Assembly (NCBI RefSeq): GCF_020539865.1 | Contig: NZ_JAJBQV010000001.1 | Span: 62,001-126,000, forward strand | Length of the DNA stretch: 64,000 nt | Reading direction: 5' to 3' | From: Megasphaera elsdenii | Lineage (GTDB): Bacteria; Bacillota; Negativicutes; Veillonellales; Megasphaeraceae | The notes under the pieces: model-generated | The model's input: the letters and a program-made list of their open reading frames with translations, nothing else | Database searches by the model: none | What the model was told of the DNA's origin: nothing | Made by a program: the position numbers and the translations under genes | Part shown: positions 44,493 through 53,034 of the stretch, piece by piece | Layout: every line of letters begins with the position of its first letter | How positions within the stretch are numbered: position 1 is the first letter of the stretch

Positions 44493-45244
44493 CCATCGTC
44501 ACGGGTGCTTCGTCCGGACTGGGCCGGGAATATGTGAAATTATTGGATGACGAAGGCTTAGATGAAATCTGGCTCATCGCCCGGCGCCGCCCTCAGCTGG
44601 AAAACCTGGCCGGGACATTAAAGACGAAAAGCCGCATCTATCCGCTGGACCTGACTGAGAACGATTCCTTTCGGATTTTACAGCAAGCCTTAGCAGACAG
44701 CCAGGCTGTTGTCCGTTATTTGGTCCATGCTGCCGGCTTTGGCAAGATGGGGCCTGTTTCGGCCGTTTCATCTCGTGTCTTGGAAAGCATGATTGACCTC
44801 AATGATCGGGCTGCCGTCAGCCTGGTCCAGTTAGTCCTACCATGCTGTAAGGCCGGCAGCCACCTCGTCCAGCTCTGCTCGTGCGCGGCTTTCCTGCCTA
44901 TTCCGGAACTGGCCGTCTATGCAGCGACAAAGGCCTTTCTCCTGCGCTACAGCCGGTCCTTAGCCGCCGAACTGGCTTCGCAGGGCATCCTTGTTTCAGT
45001 GGTCTGTCCGTATTGGGTCAAAGATACGGAATTCATTACAACAGCCAGCCAGACTGATAAGGAACGACAATTCTGCCACTACCCATTGGCCGGAACGAAA
45101 GAAGTCATCGCTCGCAGGTCTTTCCAGGCCGTGAAAAAAGGCCGAGTCGTCATCACACCAGATGTCGTCTCGACCTTGCTTCGCTTTCTGTCGGGGTGGA
45201 TTCCCCAATCTATTCTATTGTATGGCAGCCGTTGGTTCCGCTGA
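44483..45244 (+). CDS. Short-chain dehydrogenase/reductase
   Basis: 253 residues. Nucleotide motif VTGASSGLGREYVKLL, YAATK-type active site in AVYAATKAFLLRYS, and LVHAAGFGKMG (NNAG-like). NAD(P)H-dependent oxidoreductase; substrate unknown. The ATG at 44483 follows AGGAGGGG inside the end of the HD gene. Similar in start to the remnant at 14292, but not identical. Confidence 0.9.
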   Translation: MEIAIVTGASSGLGREYVKLLDDEGLDEIWLIARRRPQLENLAGTLKTKSRIYPLDLTENDSFRILQQALADSQAVVRYLVHAAGFGKMGPVSAVSSRVLESMIDLNDRAAVSLVQLVLPCCKAGSHLVQLCSCAAFLPIPELAVYAATKAFLLRYSRSLAAELASQGILVSVVCPYWVKDTEFITTASQTDKERQFCHYPLAGTKEVIARRSFQAVKKGRVVITPDVVSTLLRFLSGWIPQSILLYGSRWFR

Positions 45245-45246
45245 CT

Positions 45247-46443
45247 TTACAGGCCGATAGCCTTCAAGGCCTGGTCTAGGTCGCCGATGATGTCGTCTGG
45301 ATTTTCCAGACCGATGCTGAAACGGATGAAGCCTTTCCGGAATTTTTCCGGGTAAAGGTTGATACGTTCATCGTAACTGGGCTGCGGGAAAATCAAGCTT
45401 TCATCGTGACCGAGGGAGACAGCAAAGGTGACGACTTTCAAGGCGGCGCAGAATCGTTCGACCGCCTTATCGTCGGCAGCAATGCCAAAAGAAATGACGC
45501 CGCCATAGCCGTGCTTCATCTGTTTCTTGGCCAATTCATGGCCGGGATTGCTGGGCAAGCCGGGATAGGAAACGAAAGTGACGTTTTGGCGCTGTTCCAG
45601 CCATTCAGCAATTTTTTGCGTCGACGCGTTGATGCGTTCCATCCGCAAAGGGAAGGTAACGGCGCCGCGGAAAATCTGCCAGGCATTGAAAGGACTAATG
45701 ACAGAACCCACATTGACCTGGGCTTCATAGCGAATCCGATCCATGGTCGTCAAATCGTTGGAAATGATAGCCCCACCTTGGGCATCACCGTGGCCATTGA
45801 TGTATTTGGTCAACGATTCGACGACGAAGTCAGCGCCTAACTCTAAAGGATGCTGATTGAGAGGCGATGCAAAGGTATTGTCGACAGATAATACCGCTCC
45901 ATTTTCATGAGCGATTTTGGCAATGGCAGCAATATCTGAAATGCCATCAGTCAGATTGTCCGGCGTTTCGACGTGAACCAGTCGTGTTCCTGGCGTAATC
46001 GCTTTCTTGACGGCTTCCAGATCCGTCATGTTGACCATGACAGTTTCTACACCGAATTTCTGATTGAACAATTCATGGAACAGGCGATAAACCGCCATAT
46101 AACTGACTTTGGGGTAAACGACGCGATCACCTGTCTTGAGCAGGGTCCAGAACAGGGCGTGAAGGGCGGCGACGCCGCTTCCCAAGACGATGGCGTCATC
46201 AGCCCCATGAAGGGCAGCTACTTTTTCTTCCAGCCAGTGCTGATTCGGATTGCCGTTACGGGCATACATCAGCAGGTCCGTCGAAGAATAATTGACTTTG
46301 GACAAGTCATCAGGCAGCTTGTAGCTATTGGCCATGTGCAGTGGCCGGCGAACAGCACCCGTTTCTGCATCATAACCGACACCCGTATGGACAGCTTGTG
46401 TCGAAATATCATCCCCCTTGAACTTATTTTCTTTTTTAGCCAT
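45247..46443 (-). CDS. Cys/Met-metabolism PLP enzyme (methionine gamma-lyase / cystathionine gamma-synthase type)
   Basis: 398 residues. PLP Lys in VESLTKYINGHGDAQGG; other family marks are STQAVHTG at the start, YARNGNPNQHWLEEKVAALHGAD and the Asp-containing SVDNTFASPLNQHPLELGAD. Breaks or makes C-S bonds in methionine, homocysteine or cystathionine. I cannot assign the exact reaction. The stop lies 3 bases from the dehydrogenase stop. GGGGG lies before the ATG. Confidence 0.9.
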   Translation of the reverse strand: MAKKENKFKGDDISTQAVHTGVGYDAETGAVRRPLHMANSYKLPDDLSKVNYSSTDLLMYARNGNPNQHWLEEKVAALHGADDAIVLGSGVAALHALFWTLLKTGDRVVYPKVSYMAVYRLFHELFNQKFGVETVMVNMTDLEAVKKAITPGTRLVHVETPDNLTDGISDIAAIAKIAHENGAVLSVDNTFASPLNQHPLELGADFVVESLTKYINGHGDAQGGAIISNDLTTMDRIRYEAQVNVGSVISPFNAWQIFRGAVTFPLRMERINASTQKIAEWLEQRQNVTFVSYPGLPSNPGHELAKKQMKHGYGGVISFGIAADDKAVERFCAALKVVTFAVSLGHDESLIFPQPSYDERINLYPEKFRKGFIRFSIGLENPDDIIGDLDQALKAIGL

Positions 46444-46568
46444 AAAAAATCCCCCTTTATGGTGTCAATAAATGCTATGCAAGTATATTATAAGGTATGT
46501 TTTCAAAAAGTAAAAGCTTTTCGTTTTTTATTTCACTTTTTATTTTTTCAAACTAAAGGAGGCAGTCC

Positions 46569-46910
46569 ATGAATATCCAGATTTTTGGCACGAAAAAGTG
46601 CTTTGATACCAAGAAAGCCATCCGCTATTTTAAAGAACGGAACATCAAGGTCCAGTTCATCGACTTGAAAGAAAAGGGCCTGAGTAAAGGCGAATATAAT
46701 AAGGTAAAGCAGGCCGTCGGCGGCCTCGACGCCATGGTCAATCCGAAATGCAAGGATAAGGACACGCTGGCCCAGATTCAATATGCTGTCGATGACGAAA
46801 AAGACGCCAAGGTACTGGCTAACCAGCAAATCTTGAAGACGCCTATCGTCCGCAATGGCGCCAAGGCGACTGTCGGGTACGTACCAGAAGTCTGGAAAAC
46901 GTGGGAATAG
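46569..46910 (+). CDS. ArsC/Spx-family protein
   Basis: 113 residues. Thioredoxin fold with GTKKCFDTKKAIRYFKERNI at the start and the TPIVRNGAKATVGY loop near the end. Only the one active-site Cys is present (no CxxC as in Spx), which fits the YffB/ArsC-like group. Could be a glutaredoxin-dependent reductase or a non-catalytic relative. GGAGG lies before the ATG. Convergent with the MFS gene. Confidence 0.88.
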   Translation: MNIQIFGTKKCFDTKKAIRYFKERNIKVQFIDLKEKGLSKGEYNKVKQAVGGLDAMVNPKCKDKDTLAQIQYAVDDEKDAKVLANQQILKTPIVRNGAKATVGYVPEVWKTWE

Positions 46911-46919
46911 TCTTTCCAC

Positions 46920-48278
46920 TCACTTACTCCGTGCTGCTGAAGGGACAATACCAATGGCACAGAGAATCGTGAAAACAATGAAAGCTTGCTGAATATGATA
47001 GGCCAACCAGTCCGATGCAGCTGCAGCGCCGCTTTGCGACAAGATTAAGGTGATGATGGCTACGCTGAGGACTTGGCCGATGAGACGTACGGTACTGACA
47101 ACGGACGAGGCGGCACCGCAATATTTCGGTGTCACCGCTCCCATGATAGCGTTATTATTAGGTGCCGTGAACAGGGCAAAGCCGATACCAATGATAATCA
47201 AGGCCAGGGCGATGAGCCAGAAAAAGGGATAGGAGACATTGACGGCTAAGAGACAGAGGCCAACGGTAATCAGAATCATACCGGAAGAAGCCAAAACGGC
47301 TGGATTGATACGGTCCGACAGAGCCCCGGTGGCAGGGGATAAGAGCGCCATCAAAACAGGCTGAATCAATAAGACCAGACCTGTATTGCGAGCATTGAGT
47401 CCAGTAATACGCTGTAAGTAAATGGACAAGAGAAAACTGATACCGAAGGTTGCGCAGTAATTGAGCATCGCTGCCAGACTAGAACAAGAGAAGACGCGAT
47501 TACCTGCAAAAATACGAACCGGCAGGACCGGACTTTTTTGATGCCATTCACCGTATAAGAAACCTAAAAATAAGAGGAGACCGGCAGCTAAAAGATACTT
47601 GGCATAGGATAAAGTCATTACTTCCGATAATCCAACCATAATGGCAATCATGGCCAGCGCATATAACAGGCTGCCAGGCAAGTCGAGACTGCCCTTTGCA
47701 TTGACAATCCATTCTTCCTTGGTCATACTGCAAGCTGCAATTAGCCAAGCAAAGGCACAGATAAAGGCAATGAAATAAAAAATCGTTTTCCATCCTAAAT
47801 AGTAAGAAAAGAAGCCGCCTAGGACCGGCCCAAAGGACAGGCCGCAATATACAGCCGCAATGGTAAAGCCCATCGCCCGGCCGCGGCGCTGTGGCGGTGT
47901 GACCAAGGATACGATGGCCATGCTGGTCGCAAAAATACTGGCACTTCCCAGGCCTTGCAAGATGCGCAGCAAGAACAAGCCATACAAGGAGTTCACAAAA
48001 TAAACGGCTAGCGAAGAGATACAGAATAAGGAGACGCCGAATAAAAAGATATGGCGCTTACCAATCCGGTCAGCAATCTTACTGATTGGCATGATAGTGA
48101 CAGTCGAAGAGATCAGGAATAACTCAATGACCCAACTGAGCTGGGCATCCGTTGCCCCGTAGGCCGTACCAATGCTAGGCAGAGCCGTCGTCAGGGCGCT
48201 GCTAGTAAAAGGATTGATAAAGGACACCATCATCACAACGGCTAAAATTGTATTTTCATAAGACAAAAATCGCTGCAT
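46920..48278 (-). CDS. MFS multidrug transporter, DHA2 type
   Basis: About 452 residues with 13-14 hydrophobic helices. Marks: LPSIGTAYGATDAQLSWVIELFLISSTVTIMP, ADRIGKRHIFLFG (motif A), LRILQGLGSASIFATSMAIV and motif C-like GLSFGPVLGGFFSYYLGW. Proton-driven exporter of drugs or metabolites. I choose the ATG at 48278, 10 bases after GGAGG; the frame is open further upstream without such a site. Confidence 0.9.
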   Translation of the reverse strand: MQRFLSYENTILAVVMMVSFINPFTSSALTTALPSIGTAYGATDAQLSWVIELFLISSTVTIMPISKIADRIGKRHIFLFGVSLFCISSLAVYFVNSLYGLFLLRILQGLGSASIFATSMAIVSLVTPPQRRGRAMGFTIAAVYCGLSFGPVLGGFFSYYLGWKTIFYFIAFICAFAWLIAACSMTKEEWIVNAKGSLDLPGSLLYALAMIAIMVGLSEVMTLSYAKYLLAAGLLLFLGFLYGEWHQKSPVLPVRIFAGNRVFSCSSLAAMLNYCATFGISFLLSIYLQRITGLNARNTGLVLLIQPVLMALLSPATGALSDRINPAVLASSGMILITVGLCLLAVNVSYPFFWLIALALIIIGIGFALFTAPNNNAIMGAVTPKYCGAASSVVSTVRLIGQVLSVAIITLILSQSGAAAASDWLAYHIQQAFIVFTILCAIGIVPSAARSK

Positions 48279-48541
48279 TGCGAATAACCTCCGTAAAATG
48301 AATTGATAGACAAATGTAATTATACTGCCAAAGAAAATCATTCGCAAGAAAGAAATTTTAGAACTACTTTTACAAGGAAAGATGGCATTTTGTAAAAAAA
48401 GTTGATTAGCTCAACTATTGGAATGATATGGGTATAGAAAAAGGCTTATATCCATAAATAACATAGTACAATACAATCGGCACAATCGGCCTGGCGTTAG
48501 ATTCTACGACTATATGACAATATGGCAAACTATATAATCGC

Positions 48542-48785
48542 TCAGTACTATGTCAGTACTATGAGTGACTCTTAAGTTAGTATACCTAAAGACCTGTTGC
48601 ACCTATATTCAATTCCAGCCAGTCTGCACATATAGATTATGAAACGAAAGGAAAAATTTCCATCAAAAAATACTGACTATATCGGCAGGGAGAATCACAG
48701 ATAACCAACCATAAAACAGATAACCAACCATAAAAATGAATAAATTGTATTCGTATTTGATGAATTAAGATTTGATGAATTAAGA
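48542..48785. repeat. AT-rich prophage border with three short tandem duplications
   Basis: Between the MFS gene and the integrase, 48279-48944 holds no convincing gene. It has three direct tandem duplications: TCAGTACTATG at 48542 and 48553, CAGATAACCAACCATAAAA at 48698 and 48717, and TTTGATGAATTAAGA at 48756 and 48771. Base composition is much more AT-rich than the chromosome on the left, so the border of the prophage is probably here. Confidence 0.7.
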
Positions 48786-48864
48786 TGATATCGTGATTTG
48801 ACAGTGATTTTGAGTGAGGGGGAGAAATAGATGCTCAATTACTTCCGATAACGTTAAAATATAG

Positions 48865-48902
48865 AAAAGCCCAGCAGGCAAGCGGTTTGTCTGGCTTTTT
48901 CC
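48865..48902. terminator. Terminator after the prophage integrase
   Basis: AAAAGCC and GGCTTTTT flank a loop with CAGCAGG; it lies just past the integrase stop codon and works best rightward on the plus strand, with a shorter run on the minus strand. Confidence 0.5.
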
Positions 48903-48944
48903 GTCATTCCTTCCGCCATTGATTTCGCCGCGGCGGAAGAATCT

Positions 48945-50060
48945 TTACAAGATAGCATCCATGACGTCGATGGCTTCACGTTCCCGCTTATCCGTGATGC
49001 TGTCGTAAATATTCGCTGTGGTGTATACCGAAGTATGCCCTAAACGTTTGCTGACGTAGTCGATGGCCAGGCCGTGCTCGATGAGCATTGTCGCATGGGT
49101 GTGCCGGAAGGAATGAAAGCTCAGACTGCCGAAGGTTTCACGGCACCACAGGTTGAAATACTTCACATTGTTGCTTGTCAGCGGCCGGCCGTGGGTCTGT
49201 GTGCAGACGAAGTTTTCCCCAGGCTGCTGCAAATAGTGCGGCCCATAGGCAAACCGGTTCTGTGCCTGCCAAAGTTTCTGCGCTTCAAATTCGGCTTTTA
49301 GTTTCGCACCGAAGGTAATCGTGCGGATCGATGCTGATGTCTTCGGTCCGACAAGCCGCTTCGTCCCTAGCCGGTCATAACAGTTGCTGACGACATCAAG
49401 GTTCCGAGTGGTCAGGTTCACGTGGTCCCAGGTGAGTGCCAGACATTCGCCGAGTCGCATCCCGGTGCAGTACGACAGCATACAAATCATGTGCAACTGT
49501 GTGCCCTGCGGGAAGCGGCGGAAAATCAGATGCAGCTGCTCCGGTGTAAAGACCTTCTGCTTCGGCGGTTCCGGCAGATAGCGGGGGACGCGGACGTTGT
49601 TCATTGGATTTTCCGCCAGGTACTGCCGATTTGCTACGGCGTAGCGCAGCGCTGAACGGAGTACGTTAGCTAAGACCTTTAAGGTACTGCGGGAGTAGCG
49701 AGGGCGCAGGCTATTCAGGTAGTCCTGCAACACAGCTGGTGTGAGGTCCCGCAGCGCAGTATTCTTGAATTGCTTGGCAAGATGGTTGCGGATCATCGCA
49801 CCATAGCTGTCGTACGTCGAGGGCTTGCAGTTGATACGAACATCTTTTTCGAGCCATTCTTGCAAAAAATCTGGGAAGGCCATGCCGCTTGGTTCGAAGT
49901 ACCGGCCCGTGCGGTCTATGTCATACATCGCTTTACGATAAGCTTTTTCGGCTTCAGCCTTGGTGTACCCACCAAAGCGTTCGTGGCGCTTGCGCTTGCC
50001 CTGGGCGTCCTTGTCTTCAATGGTATAGTACCAGCGATTATTGATTTTACGGATATACAT
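48945..50060 (-). CDS. int: Prophage tyrosine integrase
   Basis: 371 residues. Arm-type DNA-binding start YIRKINNRWYYTIEDKDAQGK, core-binding domain LQEWLEKDVRINCKPSTYDSY, catalytic residues: Arg in CTGMRLGECLALTW, HxxR in SFHSFRHTHATML, His in RLGHTSVYTTANIYD and Tyr in the same segment. Integrates and, with an excisionase, excises the prophage. It is homologous along its whole length to the orphan integrase at 42698. Downstream of its stop, on the minus strand, lie TGGCGG-type words that also occur after the orphan gene. Confidence 0.95.
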   Translation of the reverse strand: MYIRKINNRWYYTIEDKDAQGKRKRHERFGGYTKAEAEKAYRKAMYDIDRTGRYFEPSGMAFPDFLQEWLEKDVRINCKPSTYDSYGAMIRNHLAKQFKNTALRDLTPAVLQDYLNSLRPRYSRSTLKVLANVLRSALRYAVANRQYLAENPMNNVRVPRYLPEPPKQKVFTPEQLHLIFRRFPQGTQLHMICMLSYCTGMRLGECLALTWDHVNLTTRNLDVVSNCYDRLGTKRLVGPKTSASIRTITFGAKLKAEFEAQKLWQAQNRFAYGPHYLQQPGENFVCTQTHGRPLTSNNVKYFNLWCRETFGSLSFHSFRHTHATMLIEHGLAIDYVSKRLGHTSVYTTANIYDSITDKREREAIDVMDAIL

Positions 50061-50157
50061 AATTTTCAGCTCCTTAAAAACTTGTATTTGAGATGTAGGA
50101 GCCCGTATGCTATACTATATACGAGGTTGCGGTCATTCATATCGCACTTCAGCTCCT

Positions 50158-50202
50158 AAATATCCCCGGTGAGTAGCGGTCATCCGGGGATATTTTTTTT
50201 AT
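50158..50202. terminator. Terminator
   Basis: AAATATCCCCGG pairs with CCGGGGATATTT, followed by TTTTT on the plus strand. It separates the integrase from the zinc-ribbon gene. Confidence 0.75.
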
Positions 50203-50204
50203 CT

Positions 50205-50579
50205 TTAATCGATCAGATTGCCGCATCGGGGGCAGTACTTCGCGCCTTTTTTGACCATCATACCGCAGGTCCGGCATTTCACCAGGTCTTCGACGGCCTG
50301 AGGGTCCGGCTGCGGGAGCTCACGACGGCAGTGCGGACAAACGACAGCGCCTGCCTTTACGGGTTCCTTGCAGTACGGGCATTCGACATAACCTGCGCTT
50401 TTCAGCTCTTTATCTTTCTGCTCAGTGGTCTTACTGATGATGATCGAGTGCGGGATGGCTACGATGAGCAGGCAGACGCCGTAGATGTACCACAGCGCGA
50501 AGCTGCGGCCCTTGCGGCTTGCGATAAAGGCCGGAATCAAGGCCAGGACCAACAGGATGAGGACCATATCGATTGTCAT
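50205..50579 (-). CDS. Membrane protein with double zinc ribbon
   Basis: About 124 residues. Two N-terminal membrane helices (VLILLVLALIPAFIA and ALWYIYGVCLLIVAI) are followed by two zinc ribbons: CPYCKEP...CPHCRR and CRTCGMMV...CPRCGN. I choose the ATG at 50579, 10 bases after AAGGAG. Such proteins are common in prophages; role unknown. Expressed from the lysogenic side. Confidence 0.82.
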   Translation of the reverse strand: MTIDMVLILLVLALIPAFIASRKGRSFALWYIYGVCLLIVAIPHSIIISKTTEQKDKELKSAGYVECPYCKEPVKAGAVVCPHCRRELPQPDPQAVEDLVKCRTCGMMVKKGAKYCPRCGNLID

Positions 50580-50593
50580 GATAATCACGCTCC

Positions 50594-50953
50594 TTAAAAC
50601 ACGAGATTGAGTAATTGATTCCACAATGTGCCAGGCACGGCCTGATTATACAGCAAGTCAGGGACTGTCCGTGTGCCCTGGTACTGACCGTTGCTGTCAT
50701 AAACGGCGATTTCCGGGATTTGGACGGCAGCAGCTGTATTAGATATGAGTGCCTGGCCGATGTACGAATGGCCATCCGCATAGACGACTCGTACGTAGAC
50801 CTGGGCGAAGTCGTCCATTTTGTTTACGTGGTTATTGTCGACATACATAGAGATGTAGTCGTTACTACCCACCCAGTACCACTGATCCGCCGACACCGGC
50901 ATGCAGAACGCGAAAACGAGGCATGCCAGCAGCAACAGCTTTTTGATTTTCAT
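50594..50953 (-). CDS. Secreted protein, surface-adhesin-E-like, paralogue 1
   Basis: 119 residues. Signal peptide KLLLLACLVFAFCMPVSA, then a mature part starting WYWVGSNDYISMYVDNNHVNK. It shares the layout Trp-Tyr-Trp, a short Asp/Asn-rich turn and a YVRVVYADGHS strand with the next gene. This resembles small exported proteins of Negativicutes grouped with surface-adhesin protein E. Function unknown; its place beside the repressor suggests expression in the lysogen. Confidence 0.75.
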   Translation of the reverse strand: MKIKKLLLLACLVFAFCMPVSADQWYWVGSNDYISMYVDNNHVNKMDDFAQVYVRVVYADGHSYIGQALISNTAAAVQIPEIAVYDSNGQYQGTRTVPDLLYNQAVPGTLWNQLLNLVF

Positions 50954-50972
50954 ACAAACTCAACTCCTTTAA

Positions 50973-51365
50973 TCAATAATTATTCGACACCGAAGTTCCG
51001 TAGCAGGCATAATATAAAACCTCAAATATCGAACCCGGGACTATCGTCGTGTGCTGGTATTTAGCGCCCGGATGGAATTCGCTTACATAGTGGCCCTGGG
51101 AATCTCGAATCGTCGCGAACATCCAGTCCAAGATGCCGTTGCGGTATATCCTGAACTGACTCAACATGTACCGACCTGATGGGTACACCTCCTTTATCCA
51201 AATAACAGCTAAAGAAGACGTTTTATGAACATTATTGTTATCGATGTAAATCTGATTCCCCGATTTATCTTGCATAAGCCAGTACCACGAAGGCTCTGCC
51301 GCGGAAGCGGCGCCGGTCATGGTTAGCAGTAACAGCAACGTCACGACCGTCCGTTTTACATTCAT
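50973..51365 (-). CDS. Secreted protein, surface-adhesin-E-like, paralogue 2
   Basis: 130 residues. Signal peptide VVTLLLLLTMTGAASAA, then SWYWLMQDKSGNQIYIDNNNVHK and VIWIKEVYPSGRYM, matching the neighbour in order and spacing. Both end in a short hydrophobic tail. Tandem duplication followed by divergence is likely. Candidate lysogenic conversion or superinfection-exclusion factor, by position only. Confidence 0.75.
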   Translation of the reverse strand: MNVKRTVVTLLLLLTMTGAASAAEPSWYWLMQDKSGNQIYIDNNNVHKTSSLAVIWIKEVYPSGRYMLSQFRIYRNGILDWMFATIRDSQGHYVSEFHPGAKYQHTTIVPGSIFEVLYYACYGTSVSNNY

Positions 51366-51386
51366 CTTGAGAACACCTCGATTCGA

Positions 51387-52019
51387 CTAAGCGGATTCGT
51401 GACTGGTGTACGAAGGGAACTGGCTCTTGAAAAAAGCTGCGTGAGCGCTATGCAAGCCTGGGTAGCTGTCCCACTTTGCGATGGCTTTTTCCGCGGCCTG
51501 TTTGGACACGAAGAAAAATCGGCTGACCGCATCGGCATTCCGCTCCCATTCCGGCAGCAGACCGACCATCGCGGGGGAACACAGTAACTCTGAAGCAAAG
51601 GTGTTGGCCTCGACGTCCAGGACACCGTATTCCTCTTCCGTAAGTCCCGGACCACAAAGACTGGTTGCATCGAACTCGCCGAAGTGGTTGAGTATGATAT
51701 GACCGAGTTCATGGGCCAGCGTCCAGCGGATGCGGGCCTGCGTCATATCCTGGGTATTGTAAGACACGACATACAGATTGTTGCCTTTATCGTATATGGA
51801 AAAGCCATCTTTAATACCACACACACTACTTATGTATTCATCAAGCGTCACACCCCACATAGACATGTAATACTGATAGGTGTGCGATACAATAGGTAGC
51901 GCCTTATAAATAGCATCTAAGTCAATTGGGTAGAAATGAAATCCAAAGTGTTCGATCACTGACCAGGCACTCTTTGAAACATAAGCAAACCGGGGCCGGC
52001 CCGGTATTTTATTTTTCAT
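51387..52019 (-). CDS. ImmA/IrrE-family metallopeptidase
   Basis: 210 residues. Zinc site HELGHIILNHFGEFD (HExxH) near residue 85, preceded by a helical start and followed by an ANTFASELL segment typical of ImmA. These proteases cut their partner repressor on induction. It overlaps the repressor gene by 11 bases, the ImmR-ImmA order. Confidence 0.9.
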   Translation of the reverse strand: MKNKIPGRPRFAYVSKSAWSVIEHFGFHFYPIDLDAIYKALPIVSHTYQYYMSMWGVTLDEYISSVCGIKDGFSIYDKGNNLYVVSYNTQDMTQARIRWTLAHELGHIILNHFGEFDATSLCGPGLTEEEYGVLDVEANTFASELLCSPAMVGLLPEWERNADAVSRFFFVSKQAAEKAIAKWDSYPGLHSAHAAFFKSQFPSYTSHESA

Positions 52020-52368
52020 GGGCAGCGTCCTCCAACATAGCCTTTATCACATTTTTCAGCATCTGCTGTTTCGCTGGATCTTTTGTCAACTGACTGTTCC
52101 GCGCCAAAATACGGATATCGGGGTCATCGAGTACAGGTATTTCCTCTTTATCTTCTTTATCCCAGCCCATTAAAACTTCAGGCGATATGTCCAGTACTTT
52201 CGACAAAGCTACCATAGCTCCGCGTCGCATATTGGCTATTTCTCCGGATTCCCAGCGAGAGATTGTACCTTCGCTGACGCCAACTTTTTGCGCTAATTCT
52301 TTCATGGTAAGTCCATGCTCCAGTCGTTTCTCTTTAATAATATCCTTTACAGCCTTCACATTAATCAT
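52009..52368 (-). CDS. Prophage XRE repressor (ImmR-like)
   Basis: 119 residues. N-terminal helix-turn-helix LTMKELAQKVGVSEGTISRWESGEIANMRRGAMVALSKVLDISPE, then a short acidic linker. It has no S24 peptidase domain, so it is not self-cleaving; the ImmA-like protease next to it probably does that job. Divergent from the Cro-like gene across the operator cluster. Confidence 0.9.
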   Translation of the reverse strand: MINVKAVKDIIKEKRLEHGLTMKELAQKVGVSEGTISRWESGEIANMRRGAMVALSKVLDISPEVLMGWDKEDKEEIPVLDDPDIRILARNSQLTKDPAKQQMLKNVIKAMLEDAAHEK

Positions 52369-52398
52369 CCTTTCTGTTTCTTATATTATAAGCCTTTA

Positions 52399-52741
52399 CT
52401 TGCGTTTTTGCAATATAAATGACTAAAATATTTGTTTTTCTTGCGTTTTCGCATTGACATATGCTTGACCACGTGGTATTATAATCTTGCGGAAACGCAA
52501 GAAACGAGGTGATGGAAAATGTTTGATGAACCGTTATTCCGTTACATGATGAATCGACGACAGCTTTCAATGGCTGTTGTAGCAGACCGTCTCGGTGTCA
52601 ATGAAACCACGCTATACCGCAAAATCAAGGGAAAAAGCGACTTCTCCAGGGCCGAAATACAAGCGTTGAAAGCAATCCTGGGTATGACGACAGACGAATG
52701 CGTAAAGGTTTTTTTTGCCGATTAACTTACGTAAACGCAAG
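52399..52741. promoter_or_regulatory. Prophage operator cluster: four copies of one palindrome
   Basis: CTTGCGTTTTTGCAAT (52399), CTTGCGTTTTCGCATT (52440), CTTGCGGAAACGCAAG (52486) and CTTACGTAAACGCAAG (52726) share the pattern CTTGCGTTT(N)CGCAAG. Three lie between the repressor and Cro-like genes, the fourth just after the Cro-like gene. A rightward promoter is visible: TTGACA at 52454 and TATTAT at 52477 with a 17-base spacer, the third operator covering its start site. Binding by the repressor and Cro is inferred. Confidence 0.85.
52519..52725 (+). CDS. Cro-like helix-turn-helix protein
   Basis: 68 residues, essentially one helix-turn-helix: LSMAVVADRLGVNETTLYRKIKGKSDFSRAEIQALKAIL. GAGGTG lies 8 bases before the ATG. 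First gene of the rightward operon, facing the repressor, the position of Cro. Confidence 0.85.
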   Translation: MFDEPLFRYMMNRRQLSMAVVADRLGVNETTLYRKIKGKSDFSRAEIQALKAILGMTTDECVKVFFAD

Positions 52742-52761
52742 ATTTTAAGGAGCTGATTTGA

Positions 52762-53025
52762 ATGACCGCAAAAGAAAAATCTATTTTAAAATCTCGATTC
52801 CAGCAAAGATGGGGACGCGCTATCTGCGTCCAGGAATGGGCGAAAACCGGCAAAAACGGTTGGACCAAAGAAGGCGCGAAAGGAGAAGCCGACATTGCTC
52901 GCGGGTACATGTACGCCATTGGGGACACCCTGGAAGCATCCATGAAGCAAAGTAAAGCCACGGAAATTGTCCGCGGCTGGGCAGATGAAGTAGAAGAAAA
53001 ACATGGACACGTTTTGACTTTATAA
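52762..53025 (+). CDS. Early phage protein of unknown function
   Basis: 87 residues, rich in Lys and Trp (RFQQRWGRAICVQEWAKTGK). Possible small nucleic-acid binding protein; no family recognised. AAGGAG lies 9 bases before the ATG. A competing frame starting at 52758 has no independent support. Confidence 0.65.
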   Translation: MTAKEKSILKSRFQQRWGRAICVQEWAKTGKNGWTKEGAKGEADIARGYMYAIGDTLEASMKQSKATEIVRGWADEVEEKHGHVLTL

Positions 53026-53034
53026 GGAGGCATT

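Noticed and set aside
48279-48944. tRNA gene as prophage attachment site
   Set aside because: I looked for the T-loop and acceptor pattern next to the integrase and elsewhere in the window and found none.
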